In this document: positions 31,116 to 41,880 of the stretch, one piece after another
Layout: each line of letters begins with the position of its first letter
How positions within the stretch are numbered: position 1 is the first letter of the stretch
Assembly: GCA_949752795.1 (NCBI GenBank)
Contig: OX457065.1
Location: 3,524,501 to 3,588,500, forward strand
Direction of reading: 5' to 3'
Origin: Hyperoodon ampullatus
Taxonomy: Eukaryota; Chordata; Mammalia; Artiodactyla; Ziphiidae
DNA length: 64,000 nucleotides
Translations under genes and position numbers: made by a program
The notes under the pieces: model-generated
What the model was told of the DNA's origin: nothing
Databases searched by the model: none
What the model saw: only the letters and a program-made list of their open reading frames with translations

Positions 31116-32507
31116 ATACAGCAGAATCGACCCCTCCTCTGTCTTCAGGCACCTCTAAGAGTGTAACGTACTGTGCGTACGTTAACTACTCTGTCTTTCT
31201 GTTCAGTAAGGGAATGACTGCATACCCAACAGCTGAAGCTGAAAAAATGATACAGCAAATTATTAAAACAGACACTTTTCAATGCAAATACACTCAAAAA
31301 TTTTCACATTAAAATCGTTTTCTTTAATTACTTTAAAAGACAGCAGTGCTCTGTGGTTCACATAGTATTTTTTAAAAAGCAGTTAAAAAGCCCTCTAATA
31401 AGTACTTAATGAAACTAAATTGACTGAGGGGTAGCAATGATGCCTTTTGCATGAACAATAATATTTGGAGAGTAGGTGGAGAAAATATCAAACAAGAATG
31501 TAGACATTTAAAACTGCATTTTATCCAGCCTTTATCTGTTTATTAAATCTTGTGTGTATTAGAAGAGGTCATTCAAGATACTCGGCTTCAGTCGTACTTC
31601 AAACGCCCAATAGACTTTGGCATCATTTGACATCAGCAAAATCATCGATTGACACATATAATAGGAACTCTTAGATGTTTAGGTTTTTGATTGGCTAGAG
31701 TCTCTCAGCTGAGGACTCTGGCCTTGTAAACCTTTTTTTGGGTCCTCATTGGTGTGTTATAATTTTTAATTAGATAAAAGGGCATCTTATTGTGGGTACT
31801 GTGATGGCAGTTGTTAATGATAAAATAAGAACACACTTAAGAAAAATTGAAACGTACGACTCACTCTCACAAGCACTCTCTAAGCAGACTCAAGGGTGGT
31901 TTGAAGTTTCTCTATGTGATTTTTTAAATGTTTCATGCAAAGCGGTCATTGCCTTTGTAATTACCCTGATAGTTCATTTGAAAATTTTCTTGTCCTTTCA
32001 AAGCTAATACAATTGGAGTGAAATTGCAAAAAGAATACTTAGCCCTTGAAATCTTGTTCAAATGAGTGTATTTACAAAATGAAATGTTCAGTGAAAAATG
32101 CCTTGAAAACTTAGCCTAAGACCAGGGATTTGGCATCTGGGCTTTCCCCGGGTTAATGCGCAGAATTAGATGATGCAAGACATTTCTGTGGGCATTTTAT
32201 CTTGAAGGGTGTTTGCTGGTTTCTGTAGTGAAAGAGCTGCATTTAATACCAGATGAGACTCATCATGATCTCAGCTACCCAAACTGATAATCAGAGAACC
32301 TGGTTTTAAAGAACAATGCAGGAAGGATGGTCAAGTAGAATCTGCAGACATTTCGTGATTATTTCTGGTCCTGCATTTTTCACCATTCATGGACTGATGG
32401 TCATTTATGAAAGATGCTGGGAATCATAGGAAATCACCGCCACCAACTAGAAGAATTATCAGGGTGTATGATTAACCAGGATTAAATCGAGCCTTTAGCA
32501 ACGGAGG
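31116..32507. promoter_or_regulatory. Long repeat-free AT-rich block, candidate conserved noncoding element
   Basis: About 1.4 kb without any repeat I recognise, in a window otherwise full of repeats. It is AT-rich but complex. Visible motifs include ATCATCGATTGACAC (PBX/MEIS-like) near 31641, TTTTGATTGGC (CCAAT complement) near 31685, TTTTTAATTAGATAAA near 31763, TTTGTAATTACCC near 31952, and an 8-bp perfect hairpin at 31164-31184. No frame exceeds about 80 codons. Enhancer function is inference; conservation has not been tested. Confidence 0.4.
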
Positions 32508-32567
32508 GATGCAATGAACGAGGGAATGAGTGAATGCTCATGAACCATGGTGTTCAAGAGCCGAGGC
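32508..32567 (+). repeat. 60-bp dispersed duplication, copy 2
   Basis: Identical over 60 bp to 29906-29965, same orientation, 2.6 kb away. The flanks differ immediately on both sides. It includes the first part of a MIR but breaks off after GAGCCGAGGC, whereas copy 1 continues into the MIR. Confidence 0.97.
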
Positions 32568-32919
32568 AGATACCACCTCAGTATGACCTTTTATTAGACC
32601 CTAACATCTTTGGGCCCTTCTAAAGTGACTTGAACATTTAAAAATAGAAATAAATTCCGGCCTTAAAGACTAACCAGAAACAAAAAAAGGAAAAAAAATT
32701 CCTGTGTCATCATCAGAGCTTATCAGAATTTTGACCAAGAGAATTTGGGATATGGGAAACACAAATTTAAAAAGCTATTTTCCACATGTTTCTTAGAAAG
32801 ACAATGCTTTCGTTCTTCAGGTGTCCATGATTTCACCAAGTCCTGTCCATCCCTTTAGCAAAATGTCTTGTCTATTGGGTTTCAACATCCGTGGATCAGT
32901 TTGTCTTTTCCAATATTTT
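32568..32919. other. Unique AT-rich sequence
   Basis: No repeat or gene is recognised. It carries the same AT-rich character as the block to the left. Confidence 0.5.
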
Positions 32920-32931
32920 AAAAGCGTTCTA

Positions 32932-33143
32932 GGGCTTCCCTGGTGGCGCAGTGGTTGAGGGTCCGCCTGCCGATGCAGGGGACACGGGTTCGTGCCCCGG
33001 TCCGGGAAGATCCCACATGCCACGGAGCGGCTGGGCCCGTGAGCCATGGCCGCTGAGCCTGCGCGTCCGGAGCCTGTGCTCCGCAACGGGAGAGGCCACA
33101 ACAGTGAAAGGCCCTCATACCAAAAAAAAAAAGGGGAAAAAAA
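32932..33143 (+). mobile_element. CHR-2-like SINE, plus strand
   Basis: Starts GGGCTTCCCTGGTGGCGCAG; the A-tail is interrupted by GGGG. The 12-bp TSD AAAAGCGTTCTA (32920-32931) and AAAAGTGTTCTA (33144-33155) differs at one base, a CpG-type change. Otherwise it is close to the consensus of the other copies. Confidence 0.95.
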
Positions 33144-33155
33144 AAAAGTGTTCTA

Positions 33156-33700
33156 AATCCTTTAGGCCTTCAATATGCTGGAGGAATACACATCCCAACT
33201 ATTTGCATCTTAAAGAAACGCAGGCAGGCTACTTTCCTCTCAAATGATCTTCGGAGGAGTTGGAGCTCTAGATTCAGTAGGATGAACTTGATCAGTGCAG
33301 CATCCGCCGTCATAACCTTCACAGCGTGGTCCCGAAACCTCACCCCACAGGAGACTCCCAGTGCAGGAGGCCACGGACCCCACTTTGAGAAACAGCTATT
33401 TACAGCTCTTGTCTGTTTTTCCTTCGGTGCTAGGTGCGCCACTGACAGCATGATTTATTACCTTGTTGGTCACTGGAATGAGAGGCACACAGACATTTGT
33501 GGAATGTCATCGGTGGTATTTTCACGGAGGCTCATCACTAACGTGGTAACGCTGGCGCCAGATTTCACTGAAACCCCAGGCATCCCTGTCTTGATCACTG
33601 GAGTTCTTAACACATCCTGGTATCTGATAAGGCAGGTCCTTGACCCTCTTCTTCAGGCATGTCCTGATTCTTCTTGCATTCTACGTAATTTTTGTGTGTG
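33156..33700. other. Unassigned sequence, possible MER20-like piece
   Basis: GCGTGGTCCCGAAACC at 33325, then CCCACTTTGAGAAACAGC at 33379, resembles a MER20-like hAT but is too diverged to be sure. The rest is unassigned; no gene is supported. Confidence 0.4.
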
Positions 33701-33704
33701 TTAT

Positions 33705-34635
33705 TTACGCGTGTTTTAAATTGATATATAATTCACATATAATAAAAATCCATCATCTTAAAGTGTTCAACTCAGGGTTTTGTATTATATTCACAGGGTT
33801 ATGCTTCCATCACCGTTATCTACTTCCAGAATGTCCTCACCCCCAAAATAAACCCTGAGCCCTTTAGCAGTCACTGCCTATTGCCCGTCTCCCCAGGCAA
33901 CTGCAAATCCACTTTCTGTCCCTATGGATTTACCTGTTCTGGACATTTTGTATAAAAGGAATCACACAATACATGGCCTTGGTGTCTGATCTCTTTCGCT
34001 GAGCATAGAGTTTTCCAGGTTCATTCCTGTTGTAGCAGGTGCCAGTACTTCATTCCTTTTTTATGGCTGAATAATATTCCACTGCATGGATAGACTACAT
34101 CTTGTTTATCTGTTCATCAGTTGATGGACATTTGGGTTGTTTCCACCATTTGACTACTGTGAATAGTGCTGTAATGACATCCATGTACAAGCTTTTGTGT
34201 GAACATATGTTTTCAATATATACCGAGGAGTGGAATTGCTGGGACATACGATAACTTATGCTTAATTTTGTGAGGCCCCTCCAAACTTTTTACCACAGTA
34301 GCTGCACCATTTTGCATTCCCACTAGCAATGTCTGAGGTTTTCAGTTTCTCCACATCCTCGCCAGCACTCCCCATTGTCTGTCTTTTTTATGAAAGCTGT
34401 CCTGGTCGGTGTGAAGTGGAATCTTCTTGTGATTTTGATTTACTTTGCCTTATGACCAAGGATGCTGAGCATCTTTCATGTACTGTTGACCCTCTGTACA
34501 TCTTCTCTGGAGAAATGTCTGTTTAGATCCTTCGCACGTTTTTAATTGGGTTGTCTTTTTATTGTAAGAGTTCTTTATAAGTTCTGAATACTAGACCCTT
34601 GCCCGTCTGTTTGTGGATTGCCTCTTCTCCTGTAT
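33705..34635 (-). mobile_element. L1M 3' end, minus strand
   Basis: The complement of the L1M 3'UTR and ORF2 C-terminus: AATTCACATATAATAAAAATC, GCCCGTCTCCCCAGGCAACT, GGCTGAATAATATTCCACTG, GAGGAGTGGAATTGCTGGG, then CCTTCGCACGTTTTTAATTG. It is 5'-truncated near 34635. The frame is broken. Confidence 0.9.
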
Positions 34636-34724
34636 CAATCATTTGTACCAGGATTTATCTTCCTGACTACATAAGAAACTTTAGATCATGGCCACATGAT
34701 CTGCTGGAGCGGGGAGGTTGACTT

Positions 34725-34930
34725 TGAACTTATACAGCTGGGGGATATCGGGAAAGTTATGTATGGTATCTGTGCCTCAGTTTCCCCTCTCTGTAAAATG
34801 GAGATGATAATAATAGTGCCGACCCCCATCTGTGGCCGAGGGGATAGTGTGAGATAAGGAATGTGAGACTGCCCGGAGGAGTACCTGGCCGGTGGCAAGG
34901 TCTCAGTCACTGTTCAGTTGGCGTTGCCGT
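34725..34930 (+). mobile_element. MIR SINE
   Basis: CTGTGCCTCAGTTTCCCCTC, TGTAAAATGGAGATGATAAT and GGAGTACCTGGCCGGTGGC give MIR order. Confidence 0.85.
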
Positions 34931-36439
34931 CCTCCTCCGCATCGTCACCTCCAACCTTCTCCACAGTGTGAAACAGATGATTGTGGATTCAGTGGATGTG
35001 TGTCCGAATAGTGGACAAACCTGTCTGTAGCCCCCTCTTACCCCTTCTCTGCTAAGTGCCAATCTTCAGCTGTGAAGTCATGCCTCTCCAGGGGTCAGCC
35101 CCATGGTCCTGGTGGGTCCACCCCAGCTCCAACCCTGACACATGTCAGTCTGTGCATCACTGTCCCAGCCACAGCGATTGGGTCCCAGGTTATCACATGA
35201 TCGAGGCCTGGCCAATCAGAAATAACCAGGCTCGACTCTAGGTCTTTGAGTTCTGTTGCCCCCAAGGACCTAAAGCTGGAAGGGGTGGGGTGTTGACACC
35301 TCTGCACCCCTCTCTTCACCACAGCAGGAGACCTGCCTGGGCAAAGAGCCAGTGCAGAGTGGGTGACCCCATAGAGGAGGTGAGAGAACTCAGTAGCAGT
35401 GACATACCTTGACCCCTGCATTAAGCCTCACCTGAAGGCAGATCTACTCTGCCCTTCTCCTTGTTGAATCCCTTCTGGAAATCACACCCCCGCAAACCCT
35501 TGATCTGTCCGTCTGTTTCTCTACCCACTTCTCCCCTCACCCCAGAGATGCTGTACTTTCCTCAGTATGACCAGGGAGCCTGGAAGATGCTAGTGATGTT
35601 GGCAGAGATGTGATTTCTTTTAGGAGCTCACCACACCTCCCCCAGTCTGTGATTAACCATCTGTGTACCCCCTCCCTCAGGGGCAGAAGGCCTGATCCAG
35701 AGGAGACCCTAAAAGTGTTTGTTGAGGGAACACACTGCAAGGCTCTACCTGAGGCATATACAGTGAGCCTTCCTCTGGGCCAAGGCCCCGTGGCTTGGAG
35801 CTGAGACCCGCTGCCCTCCCCCCTCCACTTATAAGTATATTGCAATGGTTCCTCTTCTCTCCTGAAATCGAATTCATAGATATTATTAACTACTTGCAAC
35901 CCATAATCTAAACAAATCAATATAATGCCCCAGTTGTAATATGAAAGAGAAATAAAAGGAAAATCATTTGTAATGAAATTATACATATTTCATCACGTGA
36001 GTGCTCGGGCAGGACTACACCAGAAGAGAGGATAAAGTTGTCAAGTGATTGTGCCTATTTGTAATGAACTTGTTTAGATTTAAGAGAAATAGGACACTCT
36101 TTAACTGAAAAATGTAATATTTTCAAACAAGGGCTAACACATGTATTTACACATATGCATAGAATGTACCATGTATACAACAGCTGCAGATGCACACGGA
36201 CACAGGTGTGGTTTATAGTAACTGGGGAATGCAAGTGATGTTATGAAACAGTGAACAACTCTTGGCAAAGTCCTGGGAGATAGAAAGCATCGCCTTCCCT
36301 TGATTTACACAGTGGTTCCACCCCTGGCAAGATCATATGTATTAAAAACAAAAACCTTGCAAAAAATAATAAAACTGCTTTGTGTTTAAATGCAAAATAG
36401 AGTGAGATTCTAGACTCTGGCAATCACAGAGAGGGGTGC
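34931..36439. other. Mostly unassigned sequence
   Basis: No gene is recognised. 35160-35340 (AGGCCTGGCCAATCAG and neighbours) may be an eroded DNA transposon. 35830-36420 is AT-richer without a recognisable family. The minus-strand 149-codon frame at 35537-35986 has no domain. Confidence 0.4.
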
Positions 36440-36610
36440 CAACAGCTCTTCCTGGTGGGACAGTCCTGTGTGTTGAGATGTCCAGCTTCTGGGATCCTGT
36501 CTGCTAAGTGGGAGTAGCTCCACCCCCCAACTACTGGGATGAACATAAACACCCCATAAAAGTCCACATGCCCCTGGGAGATAAAACTCCCTTTGAGAAA
36601 TCCTAGTTTA
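36440..36610. mobile_element. hAT-type MER element fragment
   Basis: GGTGGGACAGTCCTGTGTG, GTAGCTCCACCCCCCAAC, then GCCCCTGGGAGATAAAACTCC follow a known hAT non-autonomous pattern. The terminal repeats are not clear. Confidence 0.6.
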
Positions 36611-36619
36611 GAAAAAAGT

Positions 36620-36740
36620 GTGGCAGCTGCAGGGGCCAGAGTTGACTCTGTACAGCCTCGGGTAAAGGGCTCCCTGAGCCTTGGTTTTGTCCTCTGTTGA
36701 ATGGGGCTTTTTGATGTGAGGTAAGATGGTGAGTTGGCGC
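36620..36740 (+). mobile_element. MIR SINE fragment
   Basis: CCTGAGCCTTGGTTTTGTCC, then CTGTTGAATGGGGC, is the MIR core. Confidence 0.55.
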
Positions 36741-37514
36741 GTGACAGGTACCCAACAGGTAGGAGCCCTCTCCTCCCTCCCCTGTAGTCCTCGGCCAGGC
36801 CTCGAAGCCCTCACTCTTCCTCCCGCTCCAGAAAGCTGGGCTGCAGGCCCACCTAGCCCTGTGTGCTTCCAGAAGCTTCTGTGGGTTGGCCTTGCATTGC
36901 ATCTGAGATCCCTTGCCCTCCTAAAGCCTCTGCCAGCCAGAAGCCTGAACCTCTATAGCCCTCTGATTCCTTCACTCAAATGTAGCTAGAGGACCTGCTT
37001 GCTGTGGGCATGGGAAAGCCCGGGAAGGGTATGAAAGGAGCACAGACTGGGGCTCAGATTTAAGGTGCAGCCGAAGCCCTGTGCTGTCCGAAGGCAGCAC
37101 AGAGGGCTTCCTGGAGGAGGGGATACCTGAGCAGGGCCCAGCAGGTGGGGAAGGTTTGGACATGGAGCTCTGAGGACAAGAGCATCGTGGGTAGAGGAAG
37201 TGTTGGGGTCAGTGGCTGAGAGGCCGGGACATGGGAGGTGGTCAGAAAGTCACTCAGTTTGTCAGGGGCCGCGTTCAGGTCTGCTGTGCTCTGGCCTGTG
37301 CCATGGCACCACACCTCCCTGGTCTCCTGGCTTCCAGCGTGCTCCGCCAATCCTCCTCTGATGCCTCTGCTAAGAGCAAGCTTCCCCAGTTTGCTGCTAA
37401 CCTTGTCTAGCCCTGCTCAGACCCTCCATGGATCCCATCTCCCGCAGGGTGTTCAGCTCCTTGGTGGCTTGGACCCACCTCCATGCTTGTTCATACGCTT
37501 TAGTTTATTTGTTT
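36741..37514. other. Unique sequence
   Basis: No repeat or gene is recognised. Overlapping frames of about 96-99 codons on opposite strands carry no domain. Confidence 0.5.
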
Positions 37515-37760
37515 CTTCATTCAGTACATACTGAGCACCTACTATGTGCCAGATCCTGCTCTAGAGGCCAGGCAATTAGTAAAACCCCGACACAAACATT
37601 CCTGATCTGATGGGACTGACATTTTGGTAGGGAAACAGACAATAAAGAAAACACAAAAATATAAGATGATGGAGTTGAGAGCAGGGAAGAAAAATACAGC
37701 AGGGTCAGGAGACAGAGAGCAAGGAAGGAGTTTTCTTAAATATGTATATTTTAAATGTTA
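37515..37760 (-). mobile_element. L2 LINE 3' end, minus strand
   Basis: TGAGCACCTACTATGTGCCA, then TGGGACTGACATTTTGGTAG, GGGAAACAGACAATAAAG and AAGATGATGGAGTTGAGAG are the complement of the L2 3'UTR. Confidence 0.75.
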
Positions 37761-37839
37761 AGGGTTGATCAGATACCATTTTGTCATTCGTGGTTTTTTA
37801 AAAAATCCATATTTTGTTCCTGTGAAAGTTTTGTGTCTA

Positions 37840-38250
37840 ATTCTGAGGATGAATTCTGACTGGACTTGGTTGGTCTTGGCTGTCCCACTCCCCTTGGCCA
37901 GGGATTTGTTCAGGGATGGGCACAGGTCCATTTTGGCCAATTGTATTTAATGGAAGGACTGCCAGGGGCTTCTGGGAACAATTTTACTAGAAAGAGATAT
38001 GCATGGAGAAAGCCTTTTGGCCATAGCTTCCCTTACTTTTTGCTTGAGCTGCTATCATGAGAGGATGTGATACTGGGAACTGTGGCAGCCATCTTGTGAC
38101 CATGAGTAGAGATAGCATGGCATGCAAAGAGTGGCAGAGTGGCAAAGGAGAAAAACTTGTGACCTCAGTGACATCACTGAACCCCTGAACAAGAGCAAGG
38201 CCGTTATTCAGTCAACACTAATGTTTTAGATAACACTTTTTTATTAACGG
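37840..38250. mobile_element. Ancient interspersed repeat (family not assigned)
   Basis: GGCCAGGGATTTGTTCAGG, CAGGGGCTTCTGGGAACA and GGCAGCCATCTTGTGACCATG follow the order of a common old mammalian repeat that I cannot name with certainty. No coding content. Confidence 0.5.
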
Positions 38251-38479
38251 GTGTTCCTGGTTATAGGTGTGCTGAATTATGCCTTCCCGCAGGCCTCAGG
38301 CAGTAGAGCAGGCTGAGTGGCTGGAGTCCCAGGCTGGTAGCTTCTGACCTCAAAAGTGCCTTCTGTTTCCCTCAGTAGCCAACCCACAATATCATCCCTC
38401 TGCACACCCGAGAGGGATGGGGAGAAGGTTGGGAAGTCCTCCTTGAGGCCCAGCAAGTCCAACATCCTACTGTTGTCAA
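38251..38479. other. Unique sequence
   Basis: Nothing is recognised. Confidence 0.5.
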
Positions 38480-38890
38480 CCGTGCCCATCTTCAGTGATT
38501 GCCTTCTGCTCCAGTTGTTTGGAATTACTCATGATTCCCCAGACAACCCCAGGCCCTGTCTAGCTCCATGCCTTTGCACTTGCTCTCGTCTCCTCCTGAA
38601 TTCCCTATTTGCTCAGCTCTTTCTGGCAAACTCCTACTCACCCTTCAAAGCCCAGTTTGAGATTCAGTGTTGCCTCTTGTGTGAAACTTCTCCAGACCTC
38701 TGCTCCGGTGTCTCTTTTGTGCTGCCCTGCCACTCCCTCCCATTGGTGGATGGTCTCTCTAGTTGAGGGCCTTCCAGGGACTGGGTTTCATTCCTACCTG
38801 TGGTCCCTGTTCCTAAGTCAAGGACCAGAGGGCTCAGACCAGAAGCTAATGGTTTTTGTTGGTGAGGGAGGGAGCGAGTGAATGAATGTC
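38480..38890 (+). mobile_element. L2 LINE 3' end
   Basis: CCATGCCTTTGCACTTGCTC, TCACCCTTCAAAGCCCAG, GTGAAACTTCTCCAGACC and a terminal GAGTGAATGAATG are L2 ORF2 C-terminus and 3' end. Confidence 0.8.
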
Positions 38891-39294
38891 CTCAGCTGCC
38901 AGACTGAGGGCAGAGGCTGGGTTGGCCTCCCCTGCAGAGCACAGCGCAGAGGTGGTGCTGGCACCGTGGTTGTTCCGATGCTCTGGAGGTGATGCCCCGG
39001 GAAGGCGGAGCAGGTGCAGGCCTGCCCGCTCCCGGCCGTCCTGCTTTCTCCAATCTCCGCGCTCTCCCTGCGTCTCGGGCGGCAGCTTCCCAGGGGCCAG
39101 TTCCACCCGAGTTCTTCCCCAGGCCTCTGCCAGCTGACTTATCCTCTCTGCCGTCTCTGGGCTTCTGGGAGCAGCCCCCGCTTCCTTCGGGTGTGCTTGG
39201 GGGCTGGAGTGGGACACTGGAGAGGAGACAGGTGACAGTCCTTGCTGCTCTGGGGAAAATTAATTAGCCTGGGTTCCTCAAAGCACTTTGAAGA
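38891..39294. other. Unique GC-rich sequence with small CpG-rich patch
   Basis: 38995-39120 has several CpGs (GGAAGGCGGAGC, CTCCGCGCTC, TCGGGCGGC) but is too short to call an island. No gene is recognised. Confidence 0.45.
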
Positions 39295-39322
39295 CAAAAA
39301 AAAAAAAAGAAAGAAAGAAAGG
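39295..39322 (+). repeat. Poly(A)/(GAAA)n tract
   Basis: An A run turns into three GAAA units. Confidence 0.9.
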
Positions 39323-40499
39323 AAATTCACGCAGTAGTCCCTTATCGGGACAGTTACTACCTGGAGGCTTACCTCTCCCCTCTGCTAGGGCAGGCTGTGT
39401 CCCCATTCCACTACATACCTGTTTTTCTAGAAAATCCAACTTCTGAAATCCAGGCACTTCAGTGCACAGAGCAAGGAGAGGCGCATTTGGGTTCCCTCTA
39501 GGTGGGGCCCCAGCTGCTGCAAACCGGTTCCCAGTTGCCGCTGGGATGCTGGGCTTCAGATAGGACTTAGGATTCCAAGGCCAGCGACCCTGGCCGGGCC
39601 TTGCCTATGTGAGCCTCCGGATTTCAGCAAAATGAGGGTGGTGATGCGTCCCTTGGAACCAGCGTATGACAAGTACTCAGTACACCGAGCTCCCGGCCTC
39701 TCCTGTCGGGACAGAGCAGACGGAGTCCGCGCAGCCCGCAGGTAAAGGCTGGGCCTGGTGTCTGGGCTTGGTTCCCCACAGGCCACCCAGCCAGCCTGCC
39801 CGCTACAGGGCGGACTCCAACTCTGAACCGCAGAGCCGGCTGCCCGCTGCCAGGGTGCCGGCTTCCTCCACACAGTAGGAAAGGCCTCGCCGGGCCACAG
39901 GCAGGCAACATAGTGGACTCGGATGACCGGAGTCATCTCCTTGAGATACCCTGGAATGTTCCCTCTGCCCTTTCCTGAATTGGAAGCAGAGGCTCGGAGA
40001 GGTCCAGTCTCTGGTGAATGGATCCCCAGCTGGGCTGGGGGAGGGGTGGCTGACAGGCAGGCAGGTGAGGTTTGGCAGAGGGAAGCTCTGTGAGCTTTTA
40101 TGGGGCTTCAGAAGTTTGGCATGGTTCAGCTCAAGGTGGGTGACGCTTCCTTCTTGGGGACCCCTCCCCTTCTCGGGTCCTGGCATACCTGTCAGGCAAC
40201 AGGCGGGCTTCAGAACCAGCTCATTTATGGTTCGAGGTGAGTGATGGGGCCCCCCCACTGAGGACTGGGGAGGAGGGGCCTCGGGCTCCAGATGAAAGGC
40301 CAGAGGTGCCCCCATGTCCACCCCTGCCCACCTGGAGCTCAGGACCCGAGAGCGTTCTGGGAAACCAAGGTGCTTCTCTTTCATTCTGTGCCCCACGGGG
40401 GCCCGCCTCTCCAGCTGGGTCCCTTCTGCCTTGGAAGGGGCATCACAGGTGCCTGGTGGGTGCAGGCCTGCACAGGGCGCTTCAGGGGCCCCTGGATAG
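39323..40499. other. Unique GC-rich sequence
   Basis: No repeat family is recognised. The 238-codon minus-strand frame 39803-40519 is the longest here. It has low-complexity Pro/Ser/Gly composition, no domain, and overlaps open frames on the plus strand, so I do not call it a gene. Confidence 0.5.
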
Positions 40500-40650
40500 G
40501 ATGCACTGCTGGCGGGCATGGTCTACAGCAGGTCCCTCACCTCGCTGAGCCTCAGTGTCCTCTTCTGTAAAATGGGGGTAAGAACGAACGTCCTCCGGCC
40601 CCCCAACAGCGTCACTGAGAAGATTAAGTGAGAAGAGAAGTAGCTGAATC
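40500..40650 (+). mobile_element. MIR SINE fragment
   Basis: GCTGAGCCTCAGTGTCCTCT, then TCTGTAAAATGGGGGTAAGA and AGAAGATTAAGTGAG, give MIR order. Confidence 0.8.
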
Positions 40651-40874
40651 AGGGGCTCCCCGGCACTGGCGCAGCTTCTGCAGGCACAGGGGATGGGGAG
40701 AGAGTGAGCATGCGGCTGCCACGTCCTGAGGGCAGGCGACAGGACGGCTGTTGTTGGCGTCTGCCTGCTGACAGACTCTGAGCCCGTCTTTGGCCCCAAG
40801 GAAGCCTGGAAGCAATGTGGGGGATGACGGCAGGGAGGATGACGGTGATGGGGGGCGTAGCAGGGACCAGGTTT
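40651..40874. other. Unique sequence
   Basis: Nothing is recognised. Confidence 0.5.
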
Positions 40875-41125
40875 TTCGAGCGCTCGCTCTGTGCCAGCCC
40901 CCGTTTTAAATGCTTCACCTGTTCTGAGTCATCTAATGCCTCGACCACACCACCCAGGAGGCTGGTATTTTATGGCCATTCTCAACCCTGGCGTGAGGGA
41001 CTGAAGCCCAGGGAGGTTGGGTCGTGGCCTGAGGATGCCACACGCAGCTGCAGAGCGCAGCCCTAGGATCCGAACCTGTCAGGCTCTGCAGCCACTACTT
41101 CTAACCACGGAATCACCCTGCCTTC
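40875..41125 (-). mobile_element. MIR SINE, near full length, minus strand
   Basis: GCTCTGTGCCAGCCCCCG, GAGTCATCTAATGCCTCG, ACTGAAGCCCAGGGAGGTTG and CTACTTCTAACCACGGAATC give complete complement MIR order, including the tRNA-derived head. Confidence 0.8.
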
Positions 41126-41199
41126 CAGAGGACAAATGCTCAGGATCTTTATACAGCAAAGAAGTATAGGATCAACGTCCTAAAGCAGAGGGAAGCGGA

Positions 41200-41550
41200 A
41201 TCTAGGAGATGCCCACTGTTCTTTGCAAACTACAGCTTCTCCTGCTCACACACCATCAGTGGCTCCCCAGTGCCTATGGGACCAATGCAGGGCCCTGGGT
41301 CCCCTGACCCCTCTGTCCTCCTCACCCTCCGCCACCCACGTCACCTGCTGGCCACTCCTTGTCCGGCCTGGTCTTGCTGTCCCCGTTGCTCCACGACACT
41401 ACTCTCTCTGCCCAGCCCCATCTCTCCCTTTCCACAGGCCCAGCTCCCCGGCTGCCTTGGCCCCCGGGTCCCTGTTGTCCTCCATCCCCCCTTGGCTGGT
41501 GGGTTCCTGGTCCTGCCAGCGAGATACAGTCACTGCAGGAGGTTCTCAGA
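41200..41550 (+). mobile_element. L2 LINE fragment
   Basis: CAGTGGCTCCCCAGTGCCTA, GGACCAATGCAGGGCCCTGG and CACGTCACCTGCTGGCC resemble the L2 ORF2 3' half. Confidence 0.6.
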
Positions 41551-41559
41551 CGTGCCAGG

Positions 41560-41880
41560 TTTAATACTGTGATAGTTTTATCACATTTTTGTTTCTTCTT
41601 TTTGAACCCTTGAGGGTACTGTAGACACGGAAGTATCATATAAAGTCAGGAAAACAGAAAAGCAGAAAGCAGAGAAGGGCTCTTAACCTGCACCCCTCCC
41701 CAGGAGATGGCTGCTATTACTGTACCTGGGGTCTGGCCAGCAGACCTCCTCTCTTTTTTCTACTCATGTGTGGTTTCAAAGCGTTTCCTTAAACTTCCGC
41801 AGGCAATGGGAAGTCCCACCTTTTCCTTTCTTATTTCAGGACCTATCCCCAGGGGATGAGTAAGTCTTCCTGCATCTAAC
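41560..41880 (-). mobile_element. L1M 3'UTR fragment, minus strand (tentative)
   Basis: AAGTCAGGAAAACAGAAAAG, CACCCCTCCCCAGGAGATGG and TACTCATGTGTGGTTTC follow the general order of an old L1M 3' end complement. Confidence 0.45.

Noticed and set aside
39803..40519. 238-codon minus-strand frame
   Set aside because: No recognisable domain, composition follows local GC bias, plus-strand frames overlap it.
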